17,531 nucleotides of DNA from Azoarcus sp. GTDB lineage: Bacteria > Pseudomonadota > Gammaproteobacteria > Burkholderiales > Rhodocyclaceae. A program made the translations under genes and the position numbers. The stretch lies in NCBI GenBank assembly GCA_031282905.1, contig JAITCV010000205.1, positions 1 to 17,531 on the forward strand. The letters are read 5' to 3'. Below are positions 7,145 through 13,753 of the stretch, one piece after another; position 1 is the stretch's first letter, and the number at the start of each line of letters is the position of its first letter. Under the pieces are notes generated by a model. That model had not been told where the DNA came from. It was given only the letters and a program-made list of their open reading frames with translations, and ran no database searches.

Positions 7145-7654
7145 TCATTTACGCGCCGGCTGCTGGTGGGTGTAGAGCAGTTGCAATTCGCGCGCGGGTT
7201 CGTTGCCATGGCTGAAACGCGCCCGGCGTTCTTCGAGCGCCTCGAGCTTCCAGCCGTCGAGCAGATCGCCTTCTTTCAGCCGGACGGTGCCGGCCGCGCG
7301 GACGACGATTGCCACGCGGGCGCCGTCGGCCGCGCGCGCCACCCCCACCAGGCGGGCATCGTTGAACGCGTCGGTGACCTGGTTGGCTGTTTCTTCCGGA
7401 GTGGGGTCGGGGGAGGAGGGAATCGGGCGGCGGGCAACCAGGAACAGCGGACGCGAAACGATGGCTTCGGTAATGTTCGCTTCCAGTGCCGGACGGGCGA
7501 TGGCCCGGGGGGTGAGCGCGGCCGCGTCGGGCACGATCGGGACCGGCAAGGGGCGCGGCTGGGCAAGCAGCAGCCAATAAAGAACGATCAACGCCGTCAG
7601 GACGAGGGCAAAGCTCATGAGTCGTGGGCGAAGATCGGTCGCGGCGGCGCTCAT
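7145..7654 (-). CDS. gspC: Type II secretion system inner-membrane protein GspC (short form, also annotated GspN)
   Basis: A 169-residue bitopic protein: a short cytoplasmic N-terminus, one transmembrane segment about residues 13-32 (rich in L, V and Y), a Pro-rich linker, then a periplasmic domain about 48-165. The motif SRPLF at about 58-62 and the KEGDLLDGWKLEALEERRARF segment are characteristic of the homology region of the T2SSC/GspC family, which links the inner-membrane platform to the secretin N0 domain. No PDZ domain follows, so it is shorter than the roughly 270-residue GspC of enterics. In annotation this slot is often called GspN. The ATG at 7654 overlaps the gspM stop by 4 nt (ATGA), which fixes the start. 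Confidence 0.82.
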   Translation of the reverse strand: MSAAATDLRPRLMSFALVLTALIVLYWLLLAQPRPLPVPIVPDAAALTPRAIARPALEANITEAIVSRPLFLVARRPIPSSPDPTPEETANQVTDAFNDARLVGVARAADGARVAIVVRAAGTVRLKEGDLLDGWKLEALEERRARFSHGNEPARELQLLYTHQQPARK

Positions 7655-8217
7655 GGGATTCGCCTCAATACACTGAAGCGTCCCTGCACCTGCAAACGGT
7701 CGAGTTGTGCGTAATTGCGCACCGGGACGATGATGAGGCTGTCGATATAGATCACCGGCGTCTGCTCGCCGAGCGCTTGCAGGAATAGTTGCACCTTCGC
7801 GTGCGTCGCCTCGAAATTGACCGTGACCGGAATGTATTCCAACCCGTTTTCTTCCCGGGTATGGATCACCTGGCTGCCGCTGACCGTCACTTCGGCGCTG
7901 TCGGCGGCGGCGCGCAGGCGTTGCTGGAGTTCGGCGCCGATGCGGTCGGCGGCGGTCGAGGGCGGATAGGCAAATCGCGCCAGGCTGTTTTCGGCGGTGG
8001 CGCGCGCCGCGCCGATCTGGGTGGCGGCTTCGCGCAGACCGAGCAGGCGGGCAAGGCGTGGTTCTCCCGCATCGATCGCTTCCTTCGCCCAGAGGGTTTT
8101 GTGCACCAGGTAGGTGAGGACGAACAGACAGGGCGCGAGCACCAGCACGACGCAAAAACCAACCGCGAAACTTGCGCGGGCGCGGGGGGTATGGAGGGAA
8201 AACAGCTTGCGGTTCAT
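7651..8217 (-). CDS. gspM: Type II secretion system protein GspM
   Basis: A 188-residue bitopic protein with one transmembrane helix (about 16-38) after a basic N-terminus, then an alpha-helical coiled stretch (about 40-115) and a ferredoxin-like periplasmic domain (about 118-188) with VNFEATHAKVQLFLQALGEQTPVIYIDSL, which matches the GspM/PilO-like fold. It pairs with GspL in the assembly platform and helps hold the ATPase at the membrane. Start ATG 8217 overlaps the gspL stop by ATGA, and its own stop overlaps the gspC start in the same way. Sequence conservation in this family is low; the position between gspL and gspC carries much of the call. Confidence 0.87.
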   Translation of the reverse strand: MNRKLFSLHTPRARASFAVGFCVVLVLAPCLFVLTYLVHKTLWAKEAIDAGEPRLARLLGLREAATQIGAARATAENSLARFAYPPSTAADRIGAELQQRLRAAADSAEVTVSGSQVIHTREENGLEYIPVTVNFEATHAKVQLFLQALGEQTPVIYIDSLIIVPVRNYAQLDRLQVQGRFSVLRRIP

Positions 8218-9236
8218 GGCGCGACGGCATCCGGCGTGGAAGCGAGCTGGAATTCGATCGAGAACGACTCGCGTCCGCTCGCCGGATCGCGGTTGATCGC
8301 CGTTGGCGCGCGCACATCGTGGAAATCGGCCACGCCGCTCAGCGATTCCATCAGCACGGCGGCGTTTTCCGCCAGCCCGTTGAACCTGACGCTGCGGCCT
8401 TGTTGTTCATAACGGAGAAGGTATACCGAGTCGGGCAGGAGCAGGGAGAGCCGTCCAAGCGCCACGCGCGGGTCGGGGCGATCGTTCGCGTAGTCCGCCA
8501 CCGCCTGGAGCTGGAGATTGGCGTGCGCCAGCGCGTCGCGGTCGGCGATGATCGGCGCGACTTCGCGCCCCATGGCCTCGAGGCGGTCGTTCAGGTCGAA
8601 CACATCCTGGCGCATGCGCGCCACCGGCGAGGCGATCAGCGCAAGCAGCAACAAGACGATGAGCATCGCCAGGACGACGATTTGCAGATGACGCCGCCGC
8701 GTGTGCGCGAGCCGCGCGCCTTCGCCATGACCTTGCAGCACGATGGGCGGCGCGCCGGGCGTGCTTGCCGCCGCCCAGGCTTCGCTGGCGCCGTCAGCGC
8801 CCTCGCGCCCGAAATAGCGGGCGACATGTTCGCGCGCGGTCAAGACCAATTCGATGCTCTCCCCGCTGGCGGTGGGGGAGGATTGCCAGCCATGGACGGT
8901 GTCCCCGGCGGCAAAGGGTGAAGCGCCCGTCAGGGCGAGTTCGATCGCTTCCTTGCGTTCGCCATGGGACAGGAAGGGCAATTGCAGGGTGCGCCGCAGC
9001 AGTATGTCTTCGGGCAGCAACAGCGCGGTGGTGTCCGCCGCGTGAATATCCGCGCCGGGCGGCCACACGCTTTCGCCGCCATCCGGATGACGCAGCCTGA
9101 CGGGCTCGGGGGTCAGCAGGCGGGCGAAGAACGGCCAACGCAGGGCTTCATCCCAGCCTTGACGCAAAAAGGCTGGCAACTGCGCCAGATCGAGGCCGAA
9201 AAGATCGTATTTGCTGCGCGCCTGCGCCATGTTCAA
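8214..9236 (-). CDS. gspL: Type II secretion system protein GspL
   Basis: A 340-residue bitopic protein. Residues 1-180 form a reduced cytoplasmic actin-like region, with LPEDILLRRTLQLPF and the HGERKEAIELAL segment seen in GspL/PilM-N type proteins. A single transmembrane helix spans about 184-203 after an Arg-rich HTRRRH stretch, and a PilN-like periplasmic part spans about 205-330 with LNDRLEAMGREVAPIIADRDAL and LGRLSLLLPDSVYLLRYEQQGRSVRFNGLAENAAVLMESLS. GspL recruits the GspE ATPase to the membrane and binds GspM. It is shorter than the roughly 400-residue enteric GspL. The start ATG 9236 overlaps the gspK stop as ATGA; a second ATG lies two codons later. Confidence 0.9.
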   Translation of the reverse strand: MNMAQARSKYDLFGLDLAQLPAFLRQGWDEALRWPFFARLLTPEPVRLRHPDGGESVWPPGADIHAADTTALLLPEDILLRRTLQLPFLSHGERKEAIELALTGASPFAAGDTVHGWQSSPTASGESIELVLTAREHVARYFGREGADGASEAWAAASTPGAPPIVLQGHGEGARLAHTRRRHLQIVVLAMLIVLLLLALIASPVARMRQDVFDLNDRLEAMGREVAPIIADRDALAHANLQLQAVADYANDRPDPRVALGRLSLLLPDSVYLLRYEQQGRSVRFNGLAENAAVLMESLSGVADFHDVRAPTAINRDPASGRESFSIEFQLASTPDAVAP

Positions 9237-10198
9237 AACTCATTCCGTGATACGGCGACGAAGCGCACCGGCTCCGCGCGCAGGGTTTTCCAGGGGCTGC
9301 CGTCGACATCGGCGGCGAGTTGCACCCAGCGCTCGCGCACGGCCCGCAGCCCGGGTTCGACCGGCAGCGAAGCGGACACATGCAGGATATTGCCCACGTT
9401 GCCCGTGGCCAGATAGGACTGCTCCAACATGGTGGTGTCGATGCCGATTTCCCCCGCGTCCCGCGCGGTGGCAATGCGCGCCACGCAGGACGCATCTCCT
9501 CCGCACAAAATACCGAGCACCGTTTCCGGCGCCGCCAGCGGATTGACCCCCGCCGCGCCCGACCATGCGGTGACAAAAGGCGAAATTATAGCAAAGAGAT
9601 CGAAATCGACCCCGAGAACCTGCATCAGGTCTTCAGGGGCCAAGAAGCGCCCATTGCGCGGACGCCAGCTTACCTCGGCAGCGAAATATTGTTCGGCTTC
9701 CGCCCCCTGGGGCATGGGTGCGTCGTCGATGTCGCGCCAGTCGATGACGCGCTGCGCGAGGGTCAGCGCCTCGTCGGCGGAAAGCCCGGCGGCAGTCATG
9801 AACAGGGCCTGCAACAAGGGCTCCTGCGCGTTGTTGAGATTGATGTAGCCGGTGGCGGGCACGATCTCGACCGCCACGTCCACCCCATCGAAGGTGTAGA
9901 CCGCGCGCATGAGGCGGTCCGGAGTCGGCGCGGCGTTTTGCCAGTCGAGCACCGCGAGCTGGATGGCCGCATCCCCCAGCGCCACGGTGCGGACACTCTG
10001 TACCCGGATTTGCGCCGCGCGAATTTCACTTTTGGCGATCGCCACGATGCTGCCCACCAGTATGCCGAGCGCAACCACGATCCACAGCACCGCCACCAAG
10101 GCAAGGCCACGCTGGCGGAGAGAAACGGCGCATCTCCTGGCGCGCGATGGAACTGGCAACATGTTTGGCATTACCTGGCCGCCCCCTCGGTCGGTCAT
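9233..10198 (-). CDS. gspK: Type II secretion system minor pseudopilin GspK
   Basis: A 321-residue minor pseudopilin, the large tip subunit that caps the pseudopilus with GspI and GspJ. The class III leader ends RQRG (residues 28-31), and the mature protein begins LALVAVLWIVVALGILVG. It lacks the Glu5 found in the other pseudopilins, as expected for GspK. The large globular domain includes PATGYINLNNAQEPLLQAL and QRVIDWRDIDDAPMPQGAE, the usual GspK alpha-domain insertion, and a helix-hairpin-helix-like FLAPEDLMQVLGVD. A CGGDASC pair at the position of INPLAAPETVLGILC may form a disulphide. ATG 10198 overlaps the gspJ stop by ATGA; this gives a 31-residue leader, long but usual for GspK. An ATG nine codons on is possible. 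Confidence 0.93.
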   Translation of the reverse strand: MTDRGGGQVMPNMLPVPSRARRCAVSLRQRGLALVAVLWIVVALGILVGSIVAIAKSEIRAAQIRVQSVRTVALGDAAIQLAVLDWQNAAPTPDRLMRAVYTFDGVDVAVEIVPATGYINLNNAQEPLLQALFMTAAGLSADEALTLAQRVIDWRDIDDAPMPQGAEAEQYFAAEVSWRPRNGRFLAPEDLMQVLGVDFDLFAIISPFVTAWSGAAGVNPLAAPETVLGILCGGDASCVARIATARDAGEIGIDTTMLEQSYLATGNVGNILHVSASLPVEPGLRAVRERWVQLAADVDGSPWKTLRAEPVRFVAVSRNEF

Positions 10199-10908
10199 CG
10201 CGGCAGGGGGGAGCTGCCGCCGAAGGTCGCCCCCCCCCTCGTGCGCCTGGTGGCCGCGTCGATTTCGTCCAGGGAAGCCACCAGCGGTGGCCAGATCGAA
10301 GTGCGGTCGTTGAGTTCCATTCTCACCCGCCCCGGCAATCTTTGCGGATCATCCCAAATCTCGCTCCACGCCGTGTCCTCGTCTTCGGTTTGGGGTTTGC
10401 TCTGGTAGGCGATATGCAGGCCGGTCACATCCTCGGCAAGCACATGCACCGCGATGTCCGCGACATCCGGATCAATATCCTTGACATAAGGCGCGTAACG
10501 GAGCACCAGATTCATCCGCCCGCCCTCGGGCTCCAGGGCGAGACGAAAATAATGCAGCCCGCCCGCGCCATGGCGTGGCGGCATGTTGCCCAACCATTCC
10601 AGAGCCTGCGGCCCGCCGTTGAAATACATCGTTTCGCTGCCATCGGCGAGTCTGCGCTTGATATGTCCAACCGATGATGACAGCGTGGCGCGCAGGAATT
10701 CCTGCACCAGCCATTGCCGTCCGTTCTGGCCCGCGCGCTCATCGATCCGCGACGCGCTCGCCCCCATGCCCGCCAGCGCGCTCACCAATCCGAGCATGAT
10801 CAGCGACAGCAGGACGAGGGCGATGATGACTTCGATCAGGGTAAAACCGTGGCACCCGGGGCGGCACTCATGGCAACGCTCATGGTGACTCTTACGCACG
10901 GCGCTCAT
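10195..10908 (-). CDS. gspJ: Type II secretion system minor pseudopilin GspJ
   Basis: A 237-residue minor pseudopilin. The type IV prepilin leader ends at G21, followed by FTLIEVIIALVLLSLIMLGL with Glu at mature position 5. The rest is a globular periplasmic domain with WLVQEFLRATLSSSVGH and a late ELNDRTSIWPPLVASLDEID stretch fitting GspJ. It forms the tip complex with GspI and GspK. The 21-residue leader is unusually rich in Cys and His (C12, H13, C15, C19, H20). ATG 10908 was chosen over the long upstream extension because it overlaps the gspI stop as ATGA and places the leader at normal length. Its own stop overlaps the gspK start in the same way. Confidence 0.92.
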   Translation of the reverse strand: MSAVRKSHHERCHECRPGCHGFTLIEVIIALVLLSLIMLGLVSALAGMGASASRIDERAGQNGRQWLVQEFLRATLSSSVGHIKRRLADGSETMYFNGGPQALEWLGNMPPRHGAGGLHYFRLALEPEGGRMNLVLRYAPYVKDIDPDVADIAVHVLAEDVTGLHIAYQSKPQTEDEDTAWSEIWDDPQRLPGRVRMELNDRTSIWPPLVASLDEIDAATRRTRGGATFGGSSPLPR

Positions 10909-11273
10909 CCGCCCCGCCGTTGGGGAAGCAGGGTCGACCACACCAGACGGCGACGGTTGGACTCGCCCCAACTCACCGTGACCTCGACCCGATGGAGCGA
11001 CCAGCCCGGCGGATCGACAGCAAGATAGAGGGACGTGCTCAAAGACCAATCCATGTCGCCGCTGCGCCCGCTTTCGACCAGCCCGCTCGACGGAACGTGG
11101 CTATGCATATCGAGCAAGGCCAGGGCCAGGGCGCTGGCCCGCGTGCGCTGTTCGGCTTCCTGCACCCCGCGCATGGCCCCGCCGGCGGCGTGGTAAAGCG
11201 CCCCCAGCGACACCGCCATGATCGCCAGCGCGACGATCACTTCAAGCAGTGAAAAACCAGCCTGAGGTCTCAT
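10905..11273 (-). CDS. gspI: Type II secretion system minor pseudopilin GspI
   Basis: A 122-residue minor pseudopilin with a very short prepilin leader MRPQAG, then FSLLEVIVALAIMAVSLGAL with Glu at mature position 5. The downstream region, with a helix containing EAEQRTRASALALALLDMHSH and a compact beta-domain ending VSWGESNRRRLVWSTLLP, matches the GspI family in size and pattern. It nucleates the pseudopilus tip together with GspJ and GspK. ATG 11273 is fixed by a 4-nt ATGA overlap with the gspH stop. An upstream in-frame start at 11312 would lengthen the leader unnaturally. Confidence 0.92.
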   Translation of the reverse strand: MRPQAGFSLLEVIVALAIMAVSLGALYHAAGGAMRGVQEAEQRTRASALALALLDMHSHVPSSGLVESGRSGDMDWSLSTSLYLAVDPPGWSLHRVEVTVSWGESNRRRLVWSTLLPQRRGG

Positions 11274-11764
11274 CCCGCGATCGTTTCTTGCGATACCGTG
11301 CCGAACAGCCAATCCACCCGCAGACGCACGCCGCCACTGTTGGCGCGCAGCAGGTCGACGCTGCCGCCGGTCGCGCCGCCGCCCGGGGCAAAACGAATCC
11401 GGCCACGGCCACGCTGATCGATCTCCTGCTCGGCGAGGACGTAACGCACCGAGACGGAATCGGGAAAGCGGCCCAGTACTTTGTCATCGTCGCCCATGAC
11501 CGCCACGCCGTAACTGCGGGAAGACAGATCGACGAAAAACAACGCAGGCCGCCCGCTGCGCATGGCTTCGCTACGCGCGGTCTTCATCCCGGCAAGCACC
11601 CCGCGCACCGTCGCGCGATAGTCCATGGCCTGCGACAGCTTCGGCCATGCCGCAACCGAGGCGCCCATCGCCAGACCGATGACGGTGATCGTCACCATCA
11701 ATTCGATCAGGGTAAAACCGGCCGCGGTCCGCCGCGCGGATTGCTTATTGCCAGTTGCCCACAT
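11270..11764 (-). CDS. gspH: Type II secretion system minor pseudopilin GspH
   Basis: A 164-residue GspH/FimT-type minor pseudopilin. The leader MWATGNKQSARRTAAG precedes FTLIELMVTITVIGLAMGA with Glu at mature position 5. A helix with YRATVRGVLAGMKTARSEAMRSGRP and a beta-strand FFVDLSSRSYGV are the family hallmarks. It is thought to join the shaft of GspG to the tip complex. ATG 11764 lies inside the last codons of gspG in another frame, a 20-nt overlap, longer than the ATGA junctions of the rest of the operon. The in-frame region upstream is gspG read in the wrong frame and was excluded. Confidence 0.9.
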   Translation of the reverse strand: MWATGNKQSARRTAAGFTLIELMVTITVIGLAMGASVAAWPKLSQAMDYRATVRGVLAGMKTARSEAMRSGRPALFFVDLSSRSYGVAVMGDDDKVLGRFPDSVSVRYVLAEQEIDQRGRGRIRFAPGGGATGGSVDLLRANSGGVRLRVDWLFGTVSQETIAG

Positions 11765-12182
11765 CGGTGCTTTCGCCCTCGCCGCCCGCCGCCTTGTCCT
11801 GCCCCAGGGAATAGATGTCGATCTCGCCGTGCTTGCCGGGGTTCTCGTACAAGTAGGCGTTGCCCCACGGATCCTTGGGCAAGCCCCTCCTGAGGTAAGG
11901 GCCATTCCAGCCCGTGGCCGTCGCCGGACGGTTGACCAGCGCATCCAGCCCCTCGGCCGACGAAGGGAAACGGCCCACATCGAGCTTGAACAGTTCAGCC
12001 GCCTGTTCGAGATCCTTGACCTGCAAGGCGGTGGCCTTCGTCTTGGCGCCGCCAAGCTGCCCCATCACCTTGGGACCGACCAGGCTGGCGAGCAGACCGA
12101 TGATGGCGATCACCACCAGGATTTCGACCAAGGTGAAGCCAAGGGCGCGACGCGCGATGAATCTGAATCGGTTGGCATTCAT
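11745..12182 (-). CDS. gspG: Type II secretion system major pseudopilin GspG
   Basis: The 145-residue main subunit of the pseudopilus. The prepilin leader MNANRFRFIARRALG is cleaved before F16, giving FTLVEILVVIAIIGLLASLVGPKVM with Glu at mature position 5. The very conserved GspG core follows: KDLEQAAELFKLDVGRFPSSAEGLDALV, GWNGPYL, PKDPWGNAYLY, then the calcium-loop region GEIDIYSLGQD with GGEGESTDVGNW. It is the first gene of the operon and would be made in large amounts. ATG 12182 is well supported by the leader; a GGAG sequence lies 11 nt before it, somewhat far. A sigma-70-like promoter lies at 12293-12321. Confidence 0.97.
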   Translation of the reverse strand: MNANRFRFIARRALGFTLVEILVVIAIIGLLASLVGPKVMGQLGGAKTKATALQVKDLEQAAELFKLDVGRFPSSAEGLDALVNRPATATGWNGPYLRRGLPKDPWGNAYLYENPGKHGEIDIYSLGQDKAAGGEGESTDVGNWQ

Positions 12183-12283
12183 CGTAAAACTGACTCCAAT
12201 TGGAAATCTCCCAAAGCCCCCGGAGAAAACACGGGAAACATGGCATCTTTCGTGCTGTTTCGCCCGGACGAACCGGACGTGAA
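12183..12283 (-). promoter_or_regulatory. gspG 5' leader element, copy 1 of a repeated leader
   Basis: On the coding strand this untranslated leader has a CCGG-TTCGT-CCGG hairpin-like block near 12265-12276 and TTTCCAATTGGAGTCAG (12206-12190) ending exactly 7 nt before the ATG. Both blocks recur before gspD in the same order. The predicted transcript start from the promoter at 12293-12321 would place nearly the whole element in the 5' untranslated RNA. Confidence 0.5.
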
Positions 12284-12292
12284 AAGGGGGAT

Positions 12293-12321
12293 ATTGTAGA
12301 CGTTGAACGCTTCCGGGTCAC
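12293..12321 (-). promoter_or_regulatory. Candidate sigma-70 promoter of the gsp operon
   Basis: On the minus strand GTGACC (12321-12316, 4 of 6 to TTGACA) and TACAAT (12298-12293, 5 of 6) are separated by 17 bp, about 111 bp upstream of the gspG ATG. This is the best promoter-like pair in the 254-bp gap between the methyltransferase gene and gspG. A nested inverted repeat at 12380-12418 is the only other structure I see in that gap. Confidence 0.5.
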
Positions 12322-12436
12322 GAAATGGCGGAGAAGCGGTTGTGCCCCGCGCGCCTTTCAATGATTGAACGCGATGAAACGGCAGGCAATGGCGAAGCCA
12401 TATTTTCTGTTTCTGCCGAAAATCATGAACGGCTTC

Positions 12437-13657
12437 TCACAGCGTATGCACGCGGTCACCGCGCGCAAATCCCAGCAGCGGCGTATTCAATCCACGCCCC
12501 AGCGCCATCACCTTGAACAATTCGCCCATTTCATGCGGCAGGGTGAGTTTCTGTACCGCCCTGGCCGCGCGCAGATAATCGGTGCTACCTTCCGGCCCGC
12601 AACGCGAGAGTGCATCCAGCACCCCGCAATTCAACAGGAAATGCGCCTGGCTGGTGTATCCCAGCACATCCAGTCCGGCCTCGAAACCGGCTTCAGCCAT
12701 CGCGGTGAATTCGACGAAGCCGGTGATGTCGGTCAACCCCGGCCAGGTGAAAGGACTGTCATGGACGCGATGACGGTAGTAGCACATCAGCGTGCCGCGT
12801 GAACGCGAGGGCAGGTAAAACTCGGCGCAGGGATAACCATAGTCGATCAGCAGCAAGGCCCCCCGATCCAGGCGGTCGGCCCAGGTTCGAATCCACGCCT
12901 GGGCGGCAAGATTCACTTCGGTCAGGTATTCCCCGCATTCCCCGCCCGCGTCCGGCAGATCGAGCTTCAGCGCCGCTTCCCGCACGGCCCCGCTTGCCGG
13001 GCGATCGGCCCAGACAAGCGCGCCGTCGCTCACGCTCACGCCGCGCTCGAACAGCTCGCCTGCGCGTTTCACGATCAGGTGCAGCGGCATGGCGTCGAGC
13101 ACTTCGTTTGCCACCACCACCCCGGCGAATTTCTCCGGCAGGGTGTCGAGCCATTCCACGCGGGGCAGCCAATGCGGCGCGCGCCGGGCCAAGGTTTCGT
13201 GCTGGCGCGCGCGCAGGTCGGCGGAGAGTTCGAGGATGGCGCAATACGCGGGCGGACAGGCACGCCGTTCGAGTTCGAGCAGCAGATCGGCGATCAAGTG
13301 CCCACTTCCTGCGCCAACCTCGATCAGCCGGGGGGCGCTCATGCGCATGATTTCTTCGACCTGGGCCGCCAGCGCCTGGCCGAAGAGCGGCGTCAGTTCG
13401 GGCGCGGTGATGAAATCGCCTCCGGCGCCGAACTTGCGCGCTCCGCTGCTGTAATACCCCAGCCCCGGCTCATACAGCGCTCGCGTCATGTAGGACGCAA
13501 ACGGCATCCACCCGCCCGCCCGCCCCACCCGCCCGCCCGCCCGCCCGCCCGCCCGCCCATCCGTGACGATCTCCCCGCGCAGCAGATCGAGCAGGCGCGC
13601 ACTGCGGCTGCGCGCTTCGGCATCCGGCTCCGGGACGGAACCGGATGCCGCGGCCAT
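12437..13657 (-). CDS. MidA/NDUFAF7-family class I SAM-dependent methyltransferase
   Basis: A 406-residue protein of the COG1565 (DUF185) family, whose mitochondrial member NDUFAF7 methylates an arginine of complex I; bacterial targets are unsettled. Family motifs present: MPFASYMTRALYEPGLGYYSSGARKFGAGGDFITAPELTPLFGQ (about 51-94), SAM-binding EVGAGSGHL (113-121), a DAMP motif within NEVLDAMPLHL, and GALLLIDYGYP. Between the first helix and the MPFASYM motif lies a low-complexity Gly/Arg/Ala stretch (about residues 34-50) encoded by tandem CCCG repeats, not expected in the family. The start is uncertain: ATG 13657 is used here; TTG 13666 adds three residues and has a GGAAG at better spacing; ATG 13507, just after the repeat, would give 356 residues. 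Confidence 0.88.
   Translation of the reverse strand: MAAASGSVPEPDAEARSRSARLLDLLRGEIVTDGRAGGRAGGRVGRAGGWMPFASYMTRALYEPGLGYYSSGARKFGAGGDFITAPELTPLFGQALAAQVEEIMRMSAPRLIEVGAGSGHLIADLLLELERRACPPAYCAILELSADLRARQHETLARRAPHWLPRVEWLDTLPEKFAGVVVANEVLDAMPLHLIVKRAGELFERGVSVSDGALVWADRPASGAVREAALKLDLPDAGGECGEYLTEVNLAAQAWIRTWADRLDRGALLLIDYGYPCAEFYLPSRSRGTLMCYYRHRVHDSPFTWPGLTDITGFVEFTAMAEAGFEAGLDVLGYTSQAHFLLNCGVLDALSRCGPEGSTDYLRAARAVQKLTLPHEMGELFKVMALGRGLNTPLLGFARGDRVHTL
13511..13558. repeat. CCCG tetranucleotide tandem repeat inside the methyltransferase gene
   Basis: On the + strand there are seven perfect CCCG units at 13528-13555, then CCC. An interrupted run of three perfect units precedes at 13511-13522, followed by CCCC and an A. 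The coding strand reads GGGC-type repeats that encode a four-residue Gly/Arg/Ala period. The unit length is not a multiple of three, so gain or loss of one unit shifts the reading frame. Confidence 0.95.
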
Positions 13658-13658
13658 G

Positions 13659-13742
13659 TCATTCAATTTTCAGGTCTTCCGTGATCTTGTCGATTTCGCC
13701 CTGCCGTGGCAGCGCGGCTCGTCTTCGCGTCACCCATGACAT
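13659..13742 (-). CDS. Possible 27-residue small ORF upstream of the methyltransferase
   Basis: An ATG at 13742 opens a 27-codon frame (MSWVTRRRAALPRQG, then EIDKITEDLKIE) ending in a TGA one base before the methyltransferase ATG at 13657. The charged, amphipathic C-terminal half looks protein-like, and the stop/start closeness would allow coupled translation. No clear ribosome site precedes it, I recognise no family, and such a short frame can arise by chance. Confidence 0.25.
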   Translation of the reverse strand: MSWVTRRRAALPRQGEIDKITEDLKIE

Positions 13743-13753
13743 GAAAATAGAAA

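Noticed and set aside
12380..12418. Nested inverted repeat (CGGCAG ... CTGCCG enclosing ATGGC-GAA-GCCAT) after the methyltransferase gene
   Set aside because: Arms are short and the T-rich stretch lies on the opposite strand from the gene that ends here; possible, but not supportable as a terminator.
13701..13712. CTGCC-GT-GGCAG hairpin after the chemoreceptor gene
   Set aside because: Short stem with a two-base loop and no T-run on the minus strand; not a credible terminator.
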